Below are positions 10,948-24,330 of a stretch of 64,000 bases of DNA, piece by piece. The notes below the pieces were generated by a model. It searched no databases. It saw nothing but the letters and a program-made list of their open reading frames with translations, and was not told the DNA's origin. Numbering within the stretch: position 1 is the stretch's first letter; each line of letters begins with the position of its first letter. A program made the position numbers and the translations under genes. Source of the DNA: Chionoecetes opilio (lineage: Eukaryota > Arthropoda > Malacostraca > Decapoda > Majidae); the NCBI GenBank assembly GCA_016584305.1, contig JACEEZ010020444.1, positions 94,501 through 158,500 on the forward strand. The letters are read 5' to 3'.

Positions 10948-13319
10948 CTAACCAATTATTTGACCTAATTCCTACTAACCAGAGAGTAAGGTTTTTCAAA
11001 AACTATTTATTTTCATGGTAAAAATGGACGAGGACTGCGTGGTCATTTTCAGAGACACTGACTAGTTCCCCTTGCCTAAAATTAGTGTTTTTTTCTTCAG
11101 ATGGAGGTATTTTTATTTTCCGGAAACCCAATACATTTTTTTTTCTTTTTCATCACCAATCCTAAGGTCGCCGTTTCCATGATAAACAATGTACGTCCAT
11201 CAGAAAAAGCACTAAAACTTTGCTAGGAAAATAAAGTCAATGTCTCAGAAACCAGAGAAGTGACAGGAATTATACGAAAAACCAAGTGCACCCCGCTCCG
11301 CCCCGCATTCGCCAGCCCACCCGCCAGCTGCCGAGTAGTCCGCTTGTCTCGCCCTGCTGCCTGCTGGGAGGATTATTATCCGAAACCAAAACCTAACCTA
11401 ACCTCATAACGGAGGGGGGGTTCGCCTCCCTCGACCCCCCGCGAGATTATGAACCTAACCGAACTTTAACCTAACCTCCTATAGGGTTGGGGGGCCTCTG
11501 AAAAGGGAGTGTGTGTCTGTAGTGTATGCGTATTAACCAACTTTATTATTTCTACAATATGTATATAAGTTTTGAAGGTTACCGGAAGTGGATTAATAAT
11601 TATTTATACAATATACTGAGCCAAAAATATATATAGAAAACGTAAGTGGTAACGGCGGTAGCGACCGCGCAGTTCTCGTCCATAATAACCTTATTTTCTC
11701 CGAGTATTGGGAAAGTGTAGCAATACACATAACAGACAGCGGCTTCTCATCAGTTATAACACCATATTTTTTCATCTATCTGTTATATGCCTTATTTCTT
11801 TTCTAAAAAAACTTTTTGTCATTATTATTTGTCACGTTGGGTTGTTTTTTGTCAAGTGAGCCTTTCTTAACCCAGCCACTGTATTTTCTGCCCCAAATGC
11901 CCTTTTTCTTTTTTTTTGTTCCCACGGGAAAAATTTTTTACAAGACCCCGGGGGGATTCAAAAAAGACAGAAAAGAGGGTAGGCAAGATGTTTGTAGTGA
12001 ATGAAGTGATTGAGAGAAAAGGGAAGGAGGAAGAAAGAAATATCTAGCCTTTCTAGATATTGAGAAAGGTAGGGACGAGGGGATAGGAGAAGCTATGAAA
12101 AAGTATTGGAGACGTGGCACGAGGAGAAGGGGCCAGATGTGAGAGCGAGCAGGGGCCTGGGGAAAGGCGAAACGCCCTCCCCCCGCATGCTCAGCGAGAT
12201 TGCTGCCTTAGTGGCACCGCAAAGGGCGCTAAAAACAAGGCATGTCAGACCCTGAAAAGGGGCGTTTTCGGGGGGGGTTTTTTGGTTGCAAAGGAAAATT
12301 TTGGGTTTGCAAACAGTCCAAAAACAAAACAAATTTTTTGCGGGTGGGACCAACTTTTCCCCGGGGAGGGTTTTGAACAGGGATCGAAATTTGAGAAACC
12401 CGAAACATTTTCGGTTGCTTCGGTTGCAATCAGGATCCTCGCAAAAAAACCCCTTTTAGTGAGCTACTGTTGGTTTTTGACAGACATTTTCTTCGTTTAT
12501 AAGGCAAATATAGCTTGTTTCAGTTCCTACTCGTAAAAATTTGGGTGTTTTAGTTTTAATAGTGTTGAAAGGTGTGTATGAAGATCGTGAAAGCAAACGC
12601 GGCACTATAGGGTGTTTTATAAGCTTATATTGGCGAAAAAAAAGTTGTGTTGTGTGTTGGTTTGGGGCGGGGGGGCGGGGGGGCGAAGGGGACTAGAAAA
12701 GGTCACCAAGGGTGCTCCCCCCACTAAAATGTTGCTATTATGCGGTATTCTATGACCAGTGAATTTAGGACAAGAAAAACCCCATCATCTTCAGGACTTT
12801 ACGCATATCATGACTGTAAAAAATTTACAGTAAACAAACCCTATAATAAGAAAATGGGGAAAATGAATGTGTAAAACATTTTTTTCTTTCACCTTTTTTA
12901 TTCAACTTTCCTTACCCTGTATTTTTGTTGCATTACATTTTCACTAGTCTGGGAATCACCCAGTTTTCCGATTATCATGGATGGGGCACGTCCAATGAAA
13001 AAAATAAAAAGTGGTAAAAAAACCTTGATAATGTCAACTTGTGAAAACCAGTTTTCGGGGGCCGCGGGGCGAGCGTTCCCTTTTATTGCGAGGTGAGGGA
13101 GGGAGGGACTAAAACTTTTTTTGGGTTGAAGTGTTCAAGCCTTTTGGGGTTGGGGCGAAGGCCTAAAAAAGCGCCAGACAGGCAGCGTGATTGGCTAGAG
13201 GATTCTCGGACCACACCACGCTTGGGGTTCAAGGTGTATGGAGGGCAAAAAACGCCTGAAATCTGAAATTACATAGCCCTTTAGCCGGGCCTTTTTCCGG
13301 GGGCCCTTTCAAAAGCGGA

Positions 13320-14331
13320 AGGGGGGGTGCGCTCTTTCGCCTTACCTTTTGGGTTTAGGGGTCTCCCCCATGTCTGGCCCCCTCTCCGACTCGGCATGCG
13401 GAAAACCCTTACGTAAAAGAAATGGGCCAAAGGGGGCCATTTTTGTTAGAACTGAAAAAAATTCCCCCGGCACCGGTCCCCAATTGGGGGAAAAAAGTTT
13501 AAGGGTTTTTCTGAGGGCACTACGGGGCCCCTGCCTCGGAGCCAGGTTTTCGGCGCAAATGGAAAGCCTGAATTTTGGGTTTCCCTGAAATGGTTCCTGA
13601 AATGTCGCAAATGGGAAAAGGCCCAATATGTTCAGTTGCATATTTTCATAAAAGTTTGCACACACTTTTTAACCTATAAAATTCTTGGTGTAAGCACAGT
13701 AAGAAATGGCTGGAGGAACCACCCAAATTAGTGACGATGAGAAAAAAAATCCCCGACCGCGAACAGGTTTTTCAGACAGAAGACAGAAAGAACTTTTGTT
13801 AGACTCTACCCCCTCCCGCGGGCTCCGCCCCCGTCGCCCCCACCTTTGCTCCCCCTCCCTCCCCCTTCCCCCAATATTCTTTCTGTGGTAGAGCTATTTT
13901 TATGAATATGATAAGAAAATTAGCACCCAAAAAATTTTTTTTAGGACATTTTGTCAAGGGCAAATAAAAAGTGTATTATCAGCCACCGGCTATCTAACTT
14001 AATTACTTATCTCTAGAAATGTCTGAAAAAAAAACTATTTTTCAGGGTTTCCTTTTTTTTGCGTTTCCTTTGAAATTTCCTTTTCCCGGCCCCAAATTCC
14101 CCTTAAAATAAAAAATTTCCTTGGGAAATGGGAAAAAGATATGGGTTTATGGCCAAAAAAAGATAAAAAAATATTTAAAATTTTTTTTTTATATGTATTT
14201 AAATAAATGTATTTTTTTTATGATTACAGTATTTTAAATACTGTATTTTAAAAAACATGAAAAAAAACCCTTGTAGAAAAAAGGGGGAGAATTTCATTAA
14301 AAAGCAATCAAATTTTTTAAAAAAACCAAAA
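13320..14331. other. Non-coding, low-quality sequence
   Basis: I see no supported gene. The sequence has many A, G and C homopolymers and pairs with about 19130-20070. ORFs such as 13342-13665 have no recognisable domain and are broken in the other copy. Confidence 0.5.
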
Positions 14332-14811
14332 GGAACTCTGCCGAAACGCCAAAACCCAGAACTCTCGCCGACGGAAAGTTCGGCACAGTTACTGGAAAAG
14401 ATGAAAAAGGGAAAAATAAAGCTATTTCATTTTTGGACACAAAATTTTCTCGCTTTTCCCGAACCTGAAACGCAGTTTGACATTGAAATGGGACACGGTT
14501 TTGGTGGTTGGTAACGTAACTTGACCTAAATGGGGGTGCTGCGCACCCCCCCCCCCCCCGACCCCCCTGCTCGTTCACTAACCTAACCTGCAGATAACCT
14601 AACCACATAACCTAGCCTAACTGTTCAGTCTATTGCTGGTATCTAATTATTGAAGGCAGAAACACTGGTAAAAGGTTATTAATATATATATTGGGTACTA
14701 TATATCATTATCAAGAACTGGAACTGTCGCCGAAAATAGGAACAATCGCCGAAGTGAAAAATTGGAACACCCGCCGACGTCGATGAGAATTCCTATCGGC
14801 GACAGTTCCAA
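14332..14811. mobile_element. Dispersed repeat with GGAACTGTCGCCGA ends
   Basis: The two ends carry GGAACT(C/G)TxGCCGA and its complement TCGGCGACAGTTCC, with further GCCGACG/CGTCGGC words inside and a G/C homopolymer next to TTAGG-like pentamers in the middle. Related copies lie at about 20070-20532 (duplicate), 35545-35860 and 47490-47805. It has no coding capacity. It looks like a non-autonomous inverted-repeat element of unknown superfamily. Confidence 0.55.
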
Positions 14812-15342
14812 GTAGCCTTTAATGTAGCTACCTGTGAAGAAAGAAAACCACTTTTTTACTGTAATGATATTTAGCTACATATATTTTGTTTGTGATGGGG
14901 CAAGACTTCACTACTTGGCTGTGATAGCATGCATCAGTATTCCAACATGTGTGTTGCCCTATGGTTTCTGTAATGCAAGGAATGCTGCTTTTATTATTTG
15001 AAGTGAAGGGAGCATCTGCAATTTTTGTTGTTATTATGCATGGTTGTTAATACTCCTCTCTGAGTGATCAATAAATCAGATATACAAACACATTTATTTA
15101 AAAAATTAGTCATTAGTTTCCTTTCCATTCATGTAACACTGGTTTGATCTCAATACATTATGTATATTGACAAGTCAATTCAATTTTGCAGTCTTGATTT
15201 ATATAGTGGGAGTTGAGAGAGATAATATTAAGTATTGGTAATGCTGAAGTAAAACTTTTAGTGTGTGGTGTGTGTGTGTGTACTCCTTGCCCTTGCCCTG
15301 CAGACCCTTCAACAATCAAATTCCAGCAAATACAAATATAAT
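14812..15342. other. Non-coding DNA
   Basis: AT-rich sequence with no gene or element that I can identify. It is duplicated at about 20533-21030. Confidence 0.5.
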
Positions 15343-15343
15343 A

Positions 15344-15403
<60 letters not shown>

Positions 15404-15470
15404 GTGTGTGTGTGTGCGTTGTGTTGTGTGTGTGTGCGTGTGTGTGTATGTGTGTGTGTGTGTGTGTGTA
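15343..15470. repeat. (GT)n microsatellite
   Basis: The array is about 128 bases of GT dinucleotide with small interruptions. The second copy at 21030-21140 is heavily garbled. Cys/Val-rich ORFs across it are spurious. Confidence 0.95.
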
Positions 15471-16105
15471 AGAACTTGGAAGAAAATTATGGAAACCATT
15501 TTAGCCCCTTTTTTGTGATACTGCTGTTTTATGGACAAATAAACATAATGCAAGTTTTGAATTGATATATGAAATATTTTACCTGTTTAGTTTTTCATAA
15601 ACAATTTCATATGATGATAATCATATGATAAGTCAATTTCATTGACTAGGTTAGGTTTCGATTCGGTCACGTTTAGGTTTGGTTCAGGTTTGTTTAAGCT
15701 ATTTTAGGTCTAGACTAGATTTTTGTTTATCCCTTATTTGGTTGGTTAGGCTAAATGATAAAATCTAATGGTGTACGGTCGCCTGGCCGCCCCGGCTGGC
15801 TGCAGTGCAGCGAAGACTCACAGCCTCATGCTCAATGCAAATGCACTTTTCTACTGGTTACTAGTGAAAATATAGATAAAATTTATTTTTTTTCCCGGGA
15901 AGTTATCATAGTATCACAACTACATGGGGGAGTATAAATTATACAGAAAGCGCGAGTAGTAAGGACGGCAGAAAGACCCAGTTCTCCTTATAATTACCTA
16001 TTTTCCTGTGGTGCAATTATTTTCAAAAGAGTTTTTTCCCCTACTTACACTACTATGGGCACATCTCAAACTTATTACTCTAACATTGCTGCATTTTGTC
16101 TACGG
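15471..16105. other. Non-coding DNA
   Basis: Several TTAGGTTTxG-like words occur at 15640-15710. No gene was recognised. It is duplicated at about 21141-21739. Confidence 0.5.
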
Positions 16106-17182
16106 TTAACCCGCTGAGTACCACTAAAAAATAATAAAAAGGACACCCACAGCCCAGCTGATTTGGGTTTTTTATTTATTTTATTAAAAAGAAAAAAAAT
16201 GAAGAAAACTAAAAGTATCACTCTTCTCGAAAAAAAGGGTGTTCTAGGGGGGGTGGGGCACCCTCAGACATCAGCTAATTTAGGTTCCCGCGCGCCTAGC
16301 CATCAGCTGAGCGTGCAGCATGGCAGATGTACGATACGTCCAGCTTTCGGGTGGCGGTTATTTTCACACCACCCAGGATCATGTTTTGCCTTCATAGTTC
16401 ATATATACAACGTATGTATCACATAATGTCATAATAAGTTTGTTTCAAGTGTGATAAGTTTGGACATAGTAAAATTTTCTAAATGAAGGGCGAGTGGCAG
16501 CAGCGCCCTAGCGCGTACCGTAAACCCTGGCGACGGGCGGCCATGATGGATTTGCACCCTTTCTATCTGTATCCTTGTGTAGGATGTCCTTTGTCACTCA
16601 GTAATGACTCATGCGCAAACCCCCGTCCCAACAAGCCTATACTTGTGGGTTGCCACGCATATAAGGCATATCCCTATACCAATCTCAATCAATAAGATAA
16701 GAAAAAGATTTTCATCCTATCTAGACACTTTGCATGTACCAACTACAAGGTTATTGACTATACAAAGCGCCGCCACGTCACATGAACTAGCGGACTCGAA
16801 CCGCTGACCGAATGCCGGGACGCTGCCATTGGGAACTCACGTCTCTACCAACCTTGCCACCCTGATGGGCGTCAATCAATGCTACCATAGAACGGAGTAA
16901 ATAAGTCTAAGGTCGCGGCGAAAAAAAAGTGGATAAGCTCGTGCCTCTAATCCGCCCCCCCCCCCCCTACCCGCACGGCGTGCCATTGCAGTTGCCGGGT
17001 ACTGGCCACTGTTGTCCCACAAAATCAAGCAGTGCCCCATACCATTTTCAGGCCATTCCTTACTATAGAACCGCGTTTCCAAATTTTTAAATGCGGACGC
17101 ACGGGTGCGTCGCTGGGGCTGCAGCTGGGCCTGGCATCTTATTGGACGCATCACGTGCGTCGCTGGGATCCAGCGGGGTTAA
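16106..17182. mobile_element. TTAA-flanked MITE, ends TTAACCCGCTG
   Basis: It begins TTAACCCGCTGAGTACC and ends GGATCCAGCGGGGTTAA, giving a TTAA target duplication and imperfect inverted ends starting CCCGCTG. TTAA with CCC-starting ends is the piggyBac pattern. Short subterminal words GCGTCGCTGG occur at least twice near the right end. It carries no transposase ORF. A tRNA-like sequence sits inside on the minus strand. The duplicate copy is 21740-22817. Confidence 0.75.
16785..16866 (-). repeat. tRNA-derived SINE-like segment
   Basis: Read on the minus strand, it has an A-box-like GGCAAGGTTGGTAGAG and a perfect B-box GGTTCGAGTCC (plus-strand 16792-16802) about 40 bp apart, the spacing of a tRNA promoter. 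The arms do not pair into a proper cloverleaf, and the segment lies within the TTAA element, so it is a SINE head rather than a tRNA gene. It recurs at about 22428-22508. Confidence 0.6.
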
Positions 17183-17256
17183 AGTAACTCAAAGCTATGA
17201 CCACCACTTTCTCCAAGACTGATTAAATAGTTCTTTTCAACTGTATCTTGTAGTTT

Positions 17257-17257
17257 N
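17257..17257. other. Single N: probable contig join
   Basis: Sequence left of the N ends exactly where the right-hand duplicate (22889) reaches unique sequence. Sequence right of it restarts at the equivalent of 11424. Confidence 0.85.
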
Positions 17258-20200
17258 CCCTCCCTCGACCCCCCCCGAGATTAACCAAACCGAATTTTAA
17301 ACCCAAACCTCCAAGGGTTGGGGGGCCCTGAAAAGGAGTGTGTGTCTGTATTTGTATGCGTTTTAAACCACTTTATTATTTCTACAATTTTAAATATATT
17401 TTGAAGGGTTTCGGGGAAGGGGTTTAATAATTTTTTATACAATATACTGACAAAAATATAAAAACGTAAGGGGAAACGGCGTACGACCGCGCAGTTCTCG
17501 CCATAATCCTTTTTTCTCCGGGTATTGGGAAAAGGTAGCAATACACAACAGACAGGGGCTTCTCATCATTATAACACACCATTCTCTTCATCTATCTTTT
17601 TCCGTTTTTTTTCTTCTACAAAATTTGTATTTTTACTTTGTCACGTTAGGTTTTTTTTCATGTCATGACCTTTTTTAAACCCTCAGCCACTCTCTATTCT
17701 GCTCCTTTCTTTCTTTTTTTTTTTCCCCACAGAAAATTTTCTACAAGACACCTGGGATTCAAAAAGCAAAGGGGTGGGGAAAAGATTTTGTAGTGAATAA
17801 AGGGGATTGAAAAAGGAAAGGGGGAAGAAAGAAATACTACCTTTCTAATATTGAAAAGCGAGACAAGTGATAGGAGAAGCTATGAAAGGTATTGGACTTT
17901 GGGCACAGGGGAAAGGGGCCAGATGCTGAGAGCGGCTGGGGCCCCCTGTGGAAAGGGCGAAACCCCCTCCCCCGCATCTCATCGGATTGCGGGGCCTTTG
18001 GCCCCGCAAAAAGGCCTGAAACTAAGGCATGGTCAGACCCTGACTAAGGTTTTTTCCTGCGGGGGATTTTGGTTGCAAAGGGAAAATTTTTCGGTTGAAA
18101 AACAGTCACAACACAAAAACAAATGTTTGCGGGTCGGACCAATCATCTTCCCTGGATGGTTGAACAGGGACGAAATTTGAGCAACCGAACCATTTGGTTG
18201 CTTTGGTTGCAATCAGGACCCCCTCGCAAAACGCCTTTATGAGCTACTGTTGGCCTTTGACGCATTCATCTTCTTTTTATAAGGCAAATATGCCTTGTTT
18301 AGTTCCTACTCGTAACATTGGTGTTTACGTATTAATAGTGTTGCAGGTGTGTAGATTTTATCGTGAAAGACTAAACGCGGGACTATGGGGGTTTTTATAA
18401 GCTTATTGCTGGGGGATAAAAGTTTTTTTTGTGTTGGTTGGGCGGGCGGGCGGAGGGGGAAGCGACTAGACAAGTGTCACCAAGGGTCTCCCCCCCTAAA
18501 AATTTTACTATTATGCGGGATTATCATATGACCAATATATTTTGGGCAACTGAACATACCATCATCTTCACGGACATTCTGCATTCATACTTATAAAAAT
18601 ACATAAACTATAAACCCTTTAAAAGATAATGAGGGGGAAAATGAATCTGTATAACATTTATTTTCTTTTAACCTTTTTTTATTCAACCTTCCTTACTCCT
18701 GTACTTTTTCTTGCATTACATTTTCACTCTCTCGGAAACACCACAGTTTTTCATTATCTGGTATGTGCACTCCCAATCAAAAATATATAGTGGTAAAACC
18801 TGTGTGAATGTATACTTGTGACAAAAAAGTTTTCGGGGGGCCCCGGGGGCGAGCGTTGCCTTATTTCAAGGGGAGGGGGGAGGGGGCTAAAATTCTTGTT
18901 TTGGTGTTGAAATGTTCAAGCCTTTTGATTGGTCAAGCCCTAAACAGCGCTCAACAGGCAGCGTGATTGGCTATAGGTTCTGGGACCCACCCACGCATTG
19001 GCTTCAAGGTTATGGCAGGGAAAAAGCGCCTAAAATCTCGCAAAAATAGCCTTGCCGGTGCCCTTACCCGGGGCCTGTTACAAACCCTAAAAGACCGAAA
19101 AGCGCTTTTTTTCGTTTTACCTCTATGGCACTTCTCCTCTCCCCCATGTCCTGACTCCTCTCCGCCGTGATGCGGAAAACCCTTTCACGATAAGAGAAAT
19201 GGGGCCCAAGGGGGCCATTGTTTTTTTATAACTAAAACTCTACCCGGGCTCCGACGCCCCAATTGGGAAAGAAATTTTCGGGGTTTTTGCTGATCACTAC
19301 GCGCGTCGCCTCGGAGCCAGGTTTTCGTGCGCAATGGAACCCTGAATTCTTGGTTCCCCGTGACTGGTTCCTAAAATTTTTTCGCAAATGAAAGGCCTAA
19401 TTTTTTCGAGTTGCTTTTTATAAAAGTTTGCACAACTTTAAAACACTATAATTCTTGGTGCAACACAGTATAGAAAGGGCTGGGGACCACCGATTTAGTG
19501 ACTGATGAGAACAAAATCCCAAACCGAACATGTTTATAGACGCAAGAAGGAACTGAATTTTTCGTTGACCACCCCCCTCCCGCGACTCCCGCCACCCCGC
19601 CCCACCCACCCCTTTGCTCCACCTCCCCCTCCCCATTCCCCAATATTTTTGCTGTGGTAATCTATTAAATATGAATAGAAAAAAAAATTAGCACCAAAAA
19701 TTTGTTCTTGGACATTTTGTAAAGGGCAAAAAAAATGTGTATTATCATCCCTGGCTATCTAAACAATCTACTTTTCTAAAAATGTTTAAAAAAACTTTTT
19801 TTCAGGATTTCCTTTTATTTTTGCTTTTCCCTTAAAAATTTCCTTCTCGCCAAAATTTCCTTAAAAATAAAAAAATTTTCCCTTGGAAGGGGAACAGTTT
19901 GGGGTTTTAGGGCCCAAATTAACGATAAAAAGTATTTAAAAATATTTATTTTATATTTTTTTAAATAAATGTTTTTTTTTACGTTACAGTTTTTAAAATA
20001 CTGTATTTAAATACTGAAAACCTTTTAAAAACGGGGATTTCAAAAAACGCACTCAAAATTTTTAAAAAACCAAAAGACCCGCCAAAACGCCACCAGAACT
20101 CTCGCCGACGTGGAATTCGGCGACAGTTCCACTGGAAATAGATGAAAGGAAAATAAAAGCTATTCTTTTTGGGACACAAACTTTTCTCGTTTGTCCCAAA

Positions 20201-22889
20201 CCTGAGCTGCGTTTGACATTTACTGGTGACACTGTTGGGTGGTTGGTAACGAAACTTGACCTAAAGGGGGGTGCTGCCCCCCCCCCCCCCCGACCCCCCT
20301 CTCGTTCACTAACCTAACCTGCAAAAAACCAAACCACATAACCTACCTAACTGTTTTATCTATTTCTGGTATCTAATTATTGAAAGGGAGAAAAACCCGG
20401 TAAAAGGTTTTAAAAATATATTGGCCCATTTCATTATCAAGAATGGAAATGTCGCCGAAAAAAGGGAAAAACGCCAAATGAAAAAATTTGGAAAACCCCC
20501 ACGTCGTGAGAATTCCTATCGGCACAGTTCCAAAATAGCCTTTAATGTACTCCCGTAAGGAAAAAAACCACTTTTTTACTGTTATATTTATACATATATT
20601 TTGTTTGTAGGGGCAAGATTCACTACTTGGTGTGATAGCATGCATCATATTTCCCAACAGTGTGTTGCCCTATGGGTTTTTGTAAACAAGGAATCTGCTT
20701 TTTTTATTTTAAGTGAGGAGCATCGCATTTTTTTTTTTATTATGCATGGTTGTTAAAACTCCCCTTTTGGTGATCAAAAAATCAATATACAAACAATTTA
20801 TTTAAAAATTAGTCTTAGTTCCTTTCCTTTGTACACTGGTTTGATCTCAAAAACTTAGTATATTACAATCAATTCAATTTTGCAGTCTTGATTTATATAT
20901 GGGGTTGGAAAGATAAAATTAGTATTGGTAATGCTGAAGTAAACTTTTTGTGTTGTGTTGTTTGGGGTACTCCTTTCCCTTGCCGCAACCCTGCAACAAT
21001 CAAATTCCGCAAATAAAAAATAATAAATTTGTGTGTGTGGTTGTGTGTGGTGTGTGTGGTTTTGTGTGTTGTGTGTTGTGTGTGTGGCGTTGTTTGTGGT
21101 GTTGCGTGTTGTGTATGTTGGGGGTGTGTGTGTGTGTGAAGACTTGAAAAATTATGGAAAAACCCTTTTGCCCCTTTTTTTTTATCTGCTTTTTATGGAC
21201 AAATAAAAAAAAATGCAAATTTTGAATTGAATATGAAAAATTTTTACCTGTTGTTTTTCATAAAAAAATTTCATATATATAATCATTGAAAATCAATTTC
21301 ATTGACTAGGTTGGTTTCGATTTGGTCACTTTAGGTTTGGTTCAGGGTTTTGTTTAAAACTATTTTAGGTCTAGACAGATTTTGTTTTCCCTTATTTGGG
21401 TTGGCTAAAATTTAATCTAATGGTGTAAAAGGTCGCCTGGGGCCGCCCCGGGTGGCTGCATGCGGAAGACTCACAGCCCCCATGCTCAATGCAAAAGCAC
21501 TTTTCTACTGGGTTTCTATGAAAATATAGATCAAATATTTGTTTTTTCCGGGAATTTCTGTTTACAAATACTGGGGGGTATAATTAACAGAACGCCCCAG
21601 TATAAAGGGCGGCAGAAAAGCCCAGTTCTCCTTAATATTTCCTATTTTCCCTGTGTCATTATTTTCAAAGATGTTTCCCCTACTTACCTACTATAAATCT
21701 CAAAATTTTACTCAAAATTTGGGGCATTTTGTCTACGGGTTAACCCGCTGAGTACCCCTAAAATATAATAAAAGGACACCCACAGCCCAGCTGATTTTGG
21801 GTTTTTTTTTTTATTTTTATTAAAAAGATGAAAAATGAAGAAAACTAAAAGTATCACTCTTCTCGAAAAAAAGGGTGTTCTAGGGGGGTGGGGCCCCCTC
21901 AGACATCAGCTAATTTAAGGTTCCCGCGCGCCTAGCCATCAGCTGAGCGTGCAGCATGGCAGATGTACGATACGTCCGCTTTCGGGTGGCGGTTATTTTC
22001 ACACCACCCGAGGATCATGTGTGCCTTCATAGTTCATATATACAACGTATGTATCACATAATGTCATAATAAGTCAGTTTCCCAAATGTGATAAGTGGAC
22101 ATAGTAAAGTTTTTCTAAATGAAGACGAGTGGCAGCAGCGCCCTAGCGCGTACCGGTAACCATGGCGACGGGCGGCCCATGATGGATTTGCACCCTTTCT
22201 ATCTGTATCCTTGTGTAGGATGTCCTTTGTCACTCAGTAATGACTCATGCGCATCCCCCGTCCCAACAAGCCTATACTTGTGGGTTGCCACGCATATAAG
22301 GCATATCCCTATACCAATCTCAATCAATAAGATAAATAAGATTTTCATCCTATCTAGACACTTTTTCATGTACCAACTACAAGGTTATTGACTATACAAA
22401 GCGCCGCCACGTCAGCATGAACTAGGCGGACTCGAACCGCTGACCGAATGCACAGGGACGCTGCACATTGGGAACTCACGTCTCTACCAACCTTGCCACC
22501 CTGATGGCGTCAAATCATGCTACCATAGAACAGGAGTAAATAAGGTCTAAGGTCGCGGCGAAAAAAGTGGATAAGCTCGTGCCTCTAATCCGCCCCCCCC
22601 CCCCCTACCCGCACGGCGTGCCCATGCAGTTGCCGGGTACTGCCACTGTTGCCCCAATATCAAGCAGTGCCCCCATACCATTTTCAGGCCATTCCTTACT
22701 ATAGAACCGCGTACCAAATTTTTAAATGGCGGACGCACAGGGTGCGTCGCTGGACTGCAGCTGGGCCTGGCATACTTATTGGACGCATCACGTGCGTCGC
22801 TGGTATCCAGCGGGTTAAGTAACTCAAAGCTATGACCACCACTTTCTCCAAGACTGATTAAATAGTTCTTTTCAACTGTATCTTGTAGG
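17258..22889. repeat. Duplicated segment, copy C (same as 11424-17256)
   Basis: It holds noisy versions of the RT fragment (about 17735-17885), the AAGGCG MITE (18047-18240), the GCCGA repeat (20070-20532), the GT microsatellite (21030-21140) and the TTAACCCGCTG MITE (21740-22817). Up to about 21850 the indel density is far higher than elsewhere. ORFs here should not be trusted. Confidence 0.85.
21740..22817. mobile_element. TTAA-flanked MITE, second copy
   Basis: It begins TTAACCCGCTGAGTACC and ends GGTATCCAGCGGGTTAA. This copy preserves the right inverted end better than 16106-17182, and the two copies together define the element. It contains the same tRNA-like segment. Confidence 0.75.
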
Positions 22890-23420
22890 TCCCTTTACAC
22901 TAGATCAGTTACATATTTAGTTTATGCACTGTCTCTTGGGTTCCTATACATAATGTAACATCCGGATACATATATAAGGAGCTTTTTCTGCCCCAAATAA
23001 GTAAAGAATAGGGATGGGCGTATGGGCTCCCATAATGCTTCTTCAAACTAGGTCTTGTAGGTTCCTCCTCACAGTATCTGTCACATATTCAGCTTCTGCA
23101 GCGCCTATATAGTACCTAATTGTAACTTTAGCGTCCGTATTTATTATATAAAGACTTATTTCGCATTCGATAAGTTCTGAGGAGGAGATGGGCGTTCCTA
23201 AGCGGCGGCCATTTTGAATTTTCCCACGATTACTTTGGGATTAAGGGGTTTAGAAGTCCTCGCCAGCACATTATGTTGATACCAAACTTAACAGTAAGAT
23301 TAAGCAAAGAGTGAGTGAGGATAACGATGAGTGTAAGTTAAGCGTAAAGTCGGGAGTTAATACCAAAGTTTAGTATTAATTGTAAGTTAGGATACGGGCC
23401 CTGGCCTATATATCAGAGTT
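22890..23420. other. Unassigned DNA with a diverged internal duplication
   Basis: Words around 22888-22935 (GGTCCCTTTACACTAG..., TTACATATTTAG) and 23058-23105 (GGTTCCTCCTCACAG..., TCACATATTCAG) look like two diverged repeats about 170 bp apart. No gene was recognised. Confidence 0.4.
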
Positions 23421-23433
23421 TACCCCCAGACAC

Positions 23434-24330
23434 CGCCATATCCCAGGGCAAGACAATACCGTGGCCAACGTTCTCTCCCGCTGCGATACAACCCCCCGGA
23501 TGATGTCCGCGGTCCCGATGCCCGCCGCTAGATTACGTGGCCCTGGCGGCGACCAGGAGGAGACCCTGAGTTGCAAGTCCTAATTGAGGGGCCCACAGCG
23601 CTCACCTGGTCCTGCACGACGTCCCGACTCCGCAGCCAAGCTCTGGCTGTGATGTATCGTGTGGCCACGCACGCCCATTCATCACCCGTCAACACTGCAG
23701 GCCCAGTGTTCAATCACTACCACTCCCTGAACCACCCGGTATCCTCGGTACCCGTCGCATCATGAGCAGGCGAGCGGTTTATGGCCTGGGATGAGACGTG
23801 ACATCAAGGAATGGACGCGGGCCTGTCTTGCCTGTCAACGGCAAAGATTCACCGACACACACGAGCCCCCTCCTCCACACCTTCCCACGCCTACCCAACA
23901 CCGTCCATGTAAAACCTGGTGGGTCCCTTGCTGACCTCCCGCGATCACCGTTACCTGCTGACGTGTGTGGACAGAATGACCCGTTGGGCGCCGCTATTTC
24001 CCATGCCTGAGAGTACCGCGAAGTGCACGGCTACTCATTTCCTGTCGGGTTGGGTAGCACTGTACGGCGCGCTTGTCACTCTCATCACGGATCAAGGAGG
24101 CAATTTGAGTCCCATGGTTAGGCTGACCTGCTGGCTTTCCTGGGAACCCGCCGTCAGCGCACTACGGCTTTTTTTCACCCTCAAGCCAACGGAATGGTGG
24201 AGCGTTTCCACAGACGCCTAAAGGAAACCATACGGCCCAGCCACACCCAACAAGCAGGGTAGACGCCCTTCCCATCCTCCTCCTCACACTCAGAGCTACG
24301 GAGAAGGAAGATATTTACATCAGTCACCAC
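23434..24330 (+). pseudogene. Ty3/Gypsy pol remnant: RNase H end and integrase
   Basis: Pieces of a Gypsy polyprotein appear in shifting frames. The RNase H tail HIPGQDNTVANVLSR is at 23434. An integrase zinc region around RACLACQRQRF is near 23815. The core begins SRDHRYLLTCVDRMTRW (23937 on), with the first Asp in CVDR, the second in ITDQGG (about 24085) and the Glu in MVERFHRRLKE (about 24195). A tail reading ALPILLLTLRATEKED follows near 24265. Several frameshifts make it non-functional. It ends abruptly at the truncated LTR of a different, oppositely oriented element. Confidence 0.8.

Larger units (their letters stand above)
8126..13320. repeat. Duplicated segment, copy B (same as 1-5335)
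   Basis: This is the partner of copy A. From about 11770 onward it becomes markedly noisier than copy A: homopolymers are collapsed or stretched, and unique words are damaged. This is as expected if that part came from uncorrected long reads. From 11424 it also pairs with 17258-22889. Confidence 0.85.
11424..17256. repeat. Segment duplicated again at 17258-22889
   Basis: It begins CCTCCCTCGACCCC and runs to the N at 17257. Its second copy starts right after that N with the same words and ends at 22889 with the same CTGTATCTTGTAG. The copies differ by dense indels. This is what unmerged overlapping contigs would look like. Confidence 0.85.

Noticed and set aside
13342..14608. ORFs of 79-107 codons in the noisy region
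   Set aside because: They are not preserved in the duplicate copy at 19130-20700, and no domains are recognised.
16785..16866. Functional tRNA gene on the minus strand
   Set aside because: Promoter boxes are present, but the cloverleaf arms do not pair, and the segment is internal to a MITE. SINE-derived.
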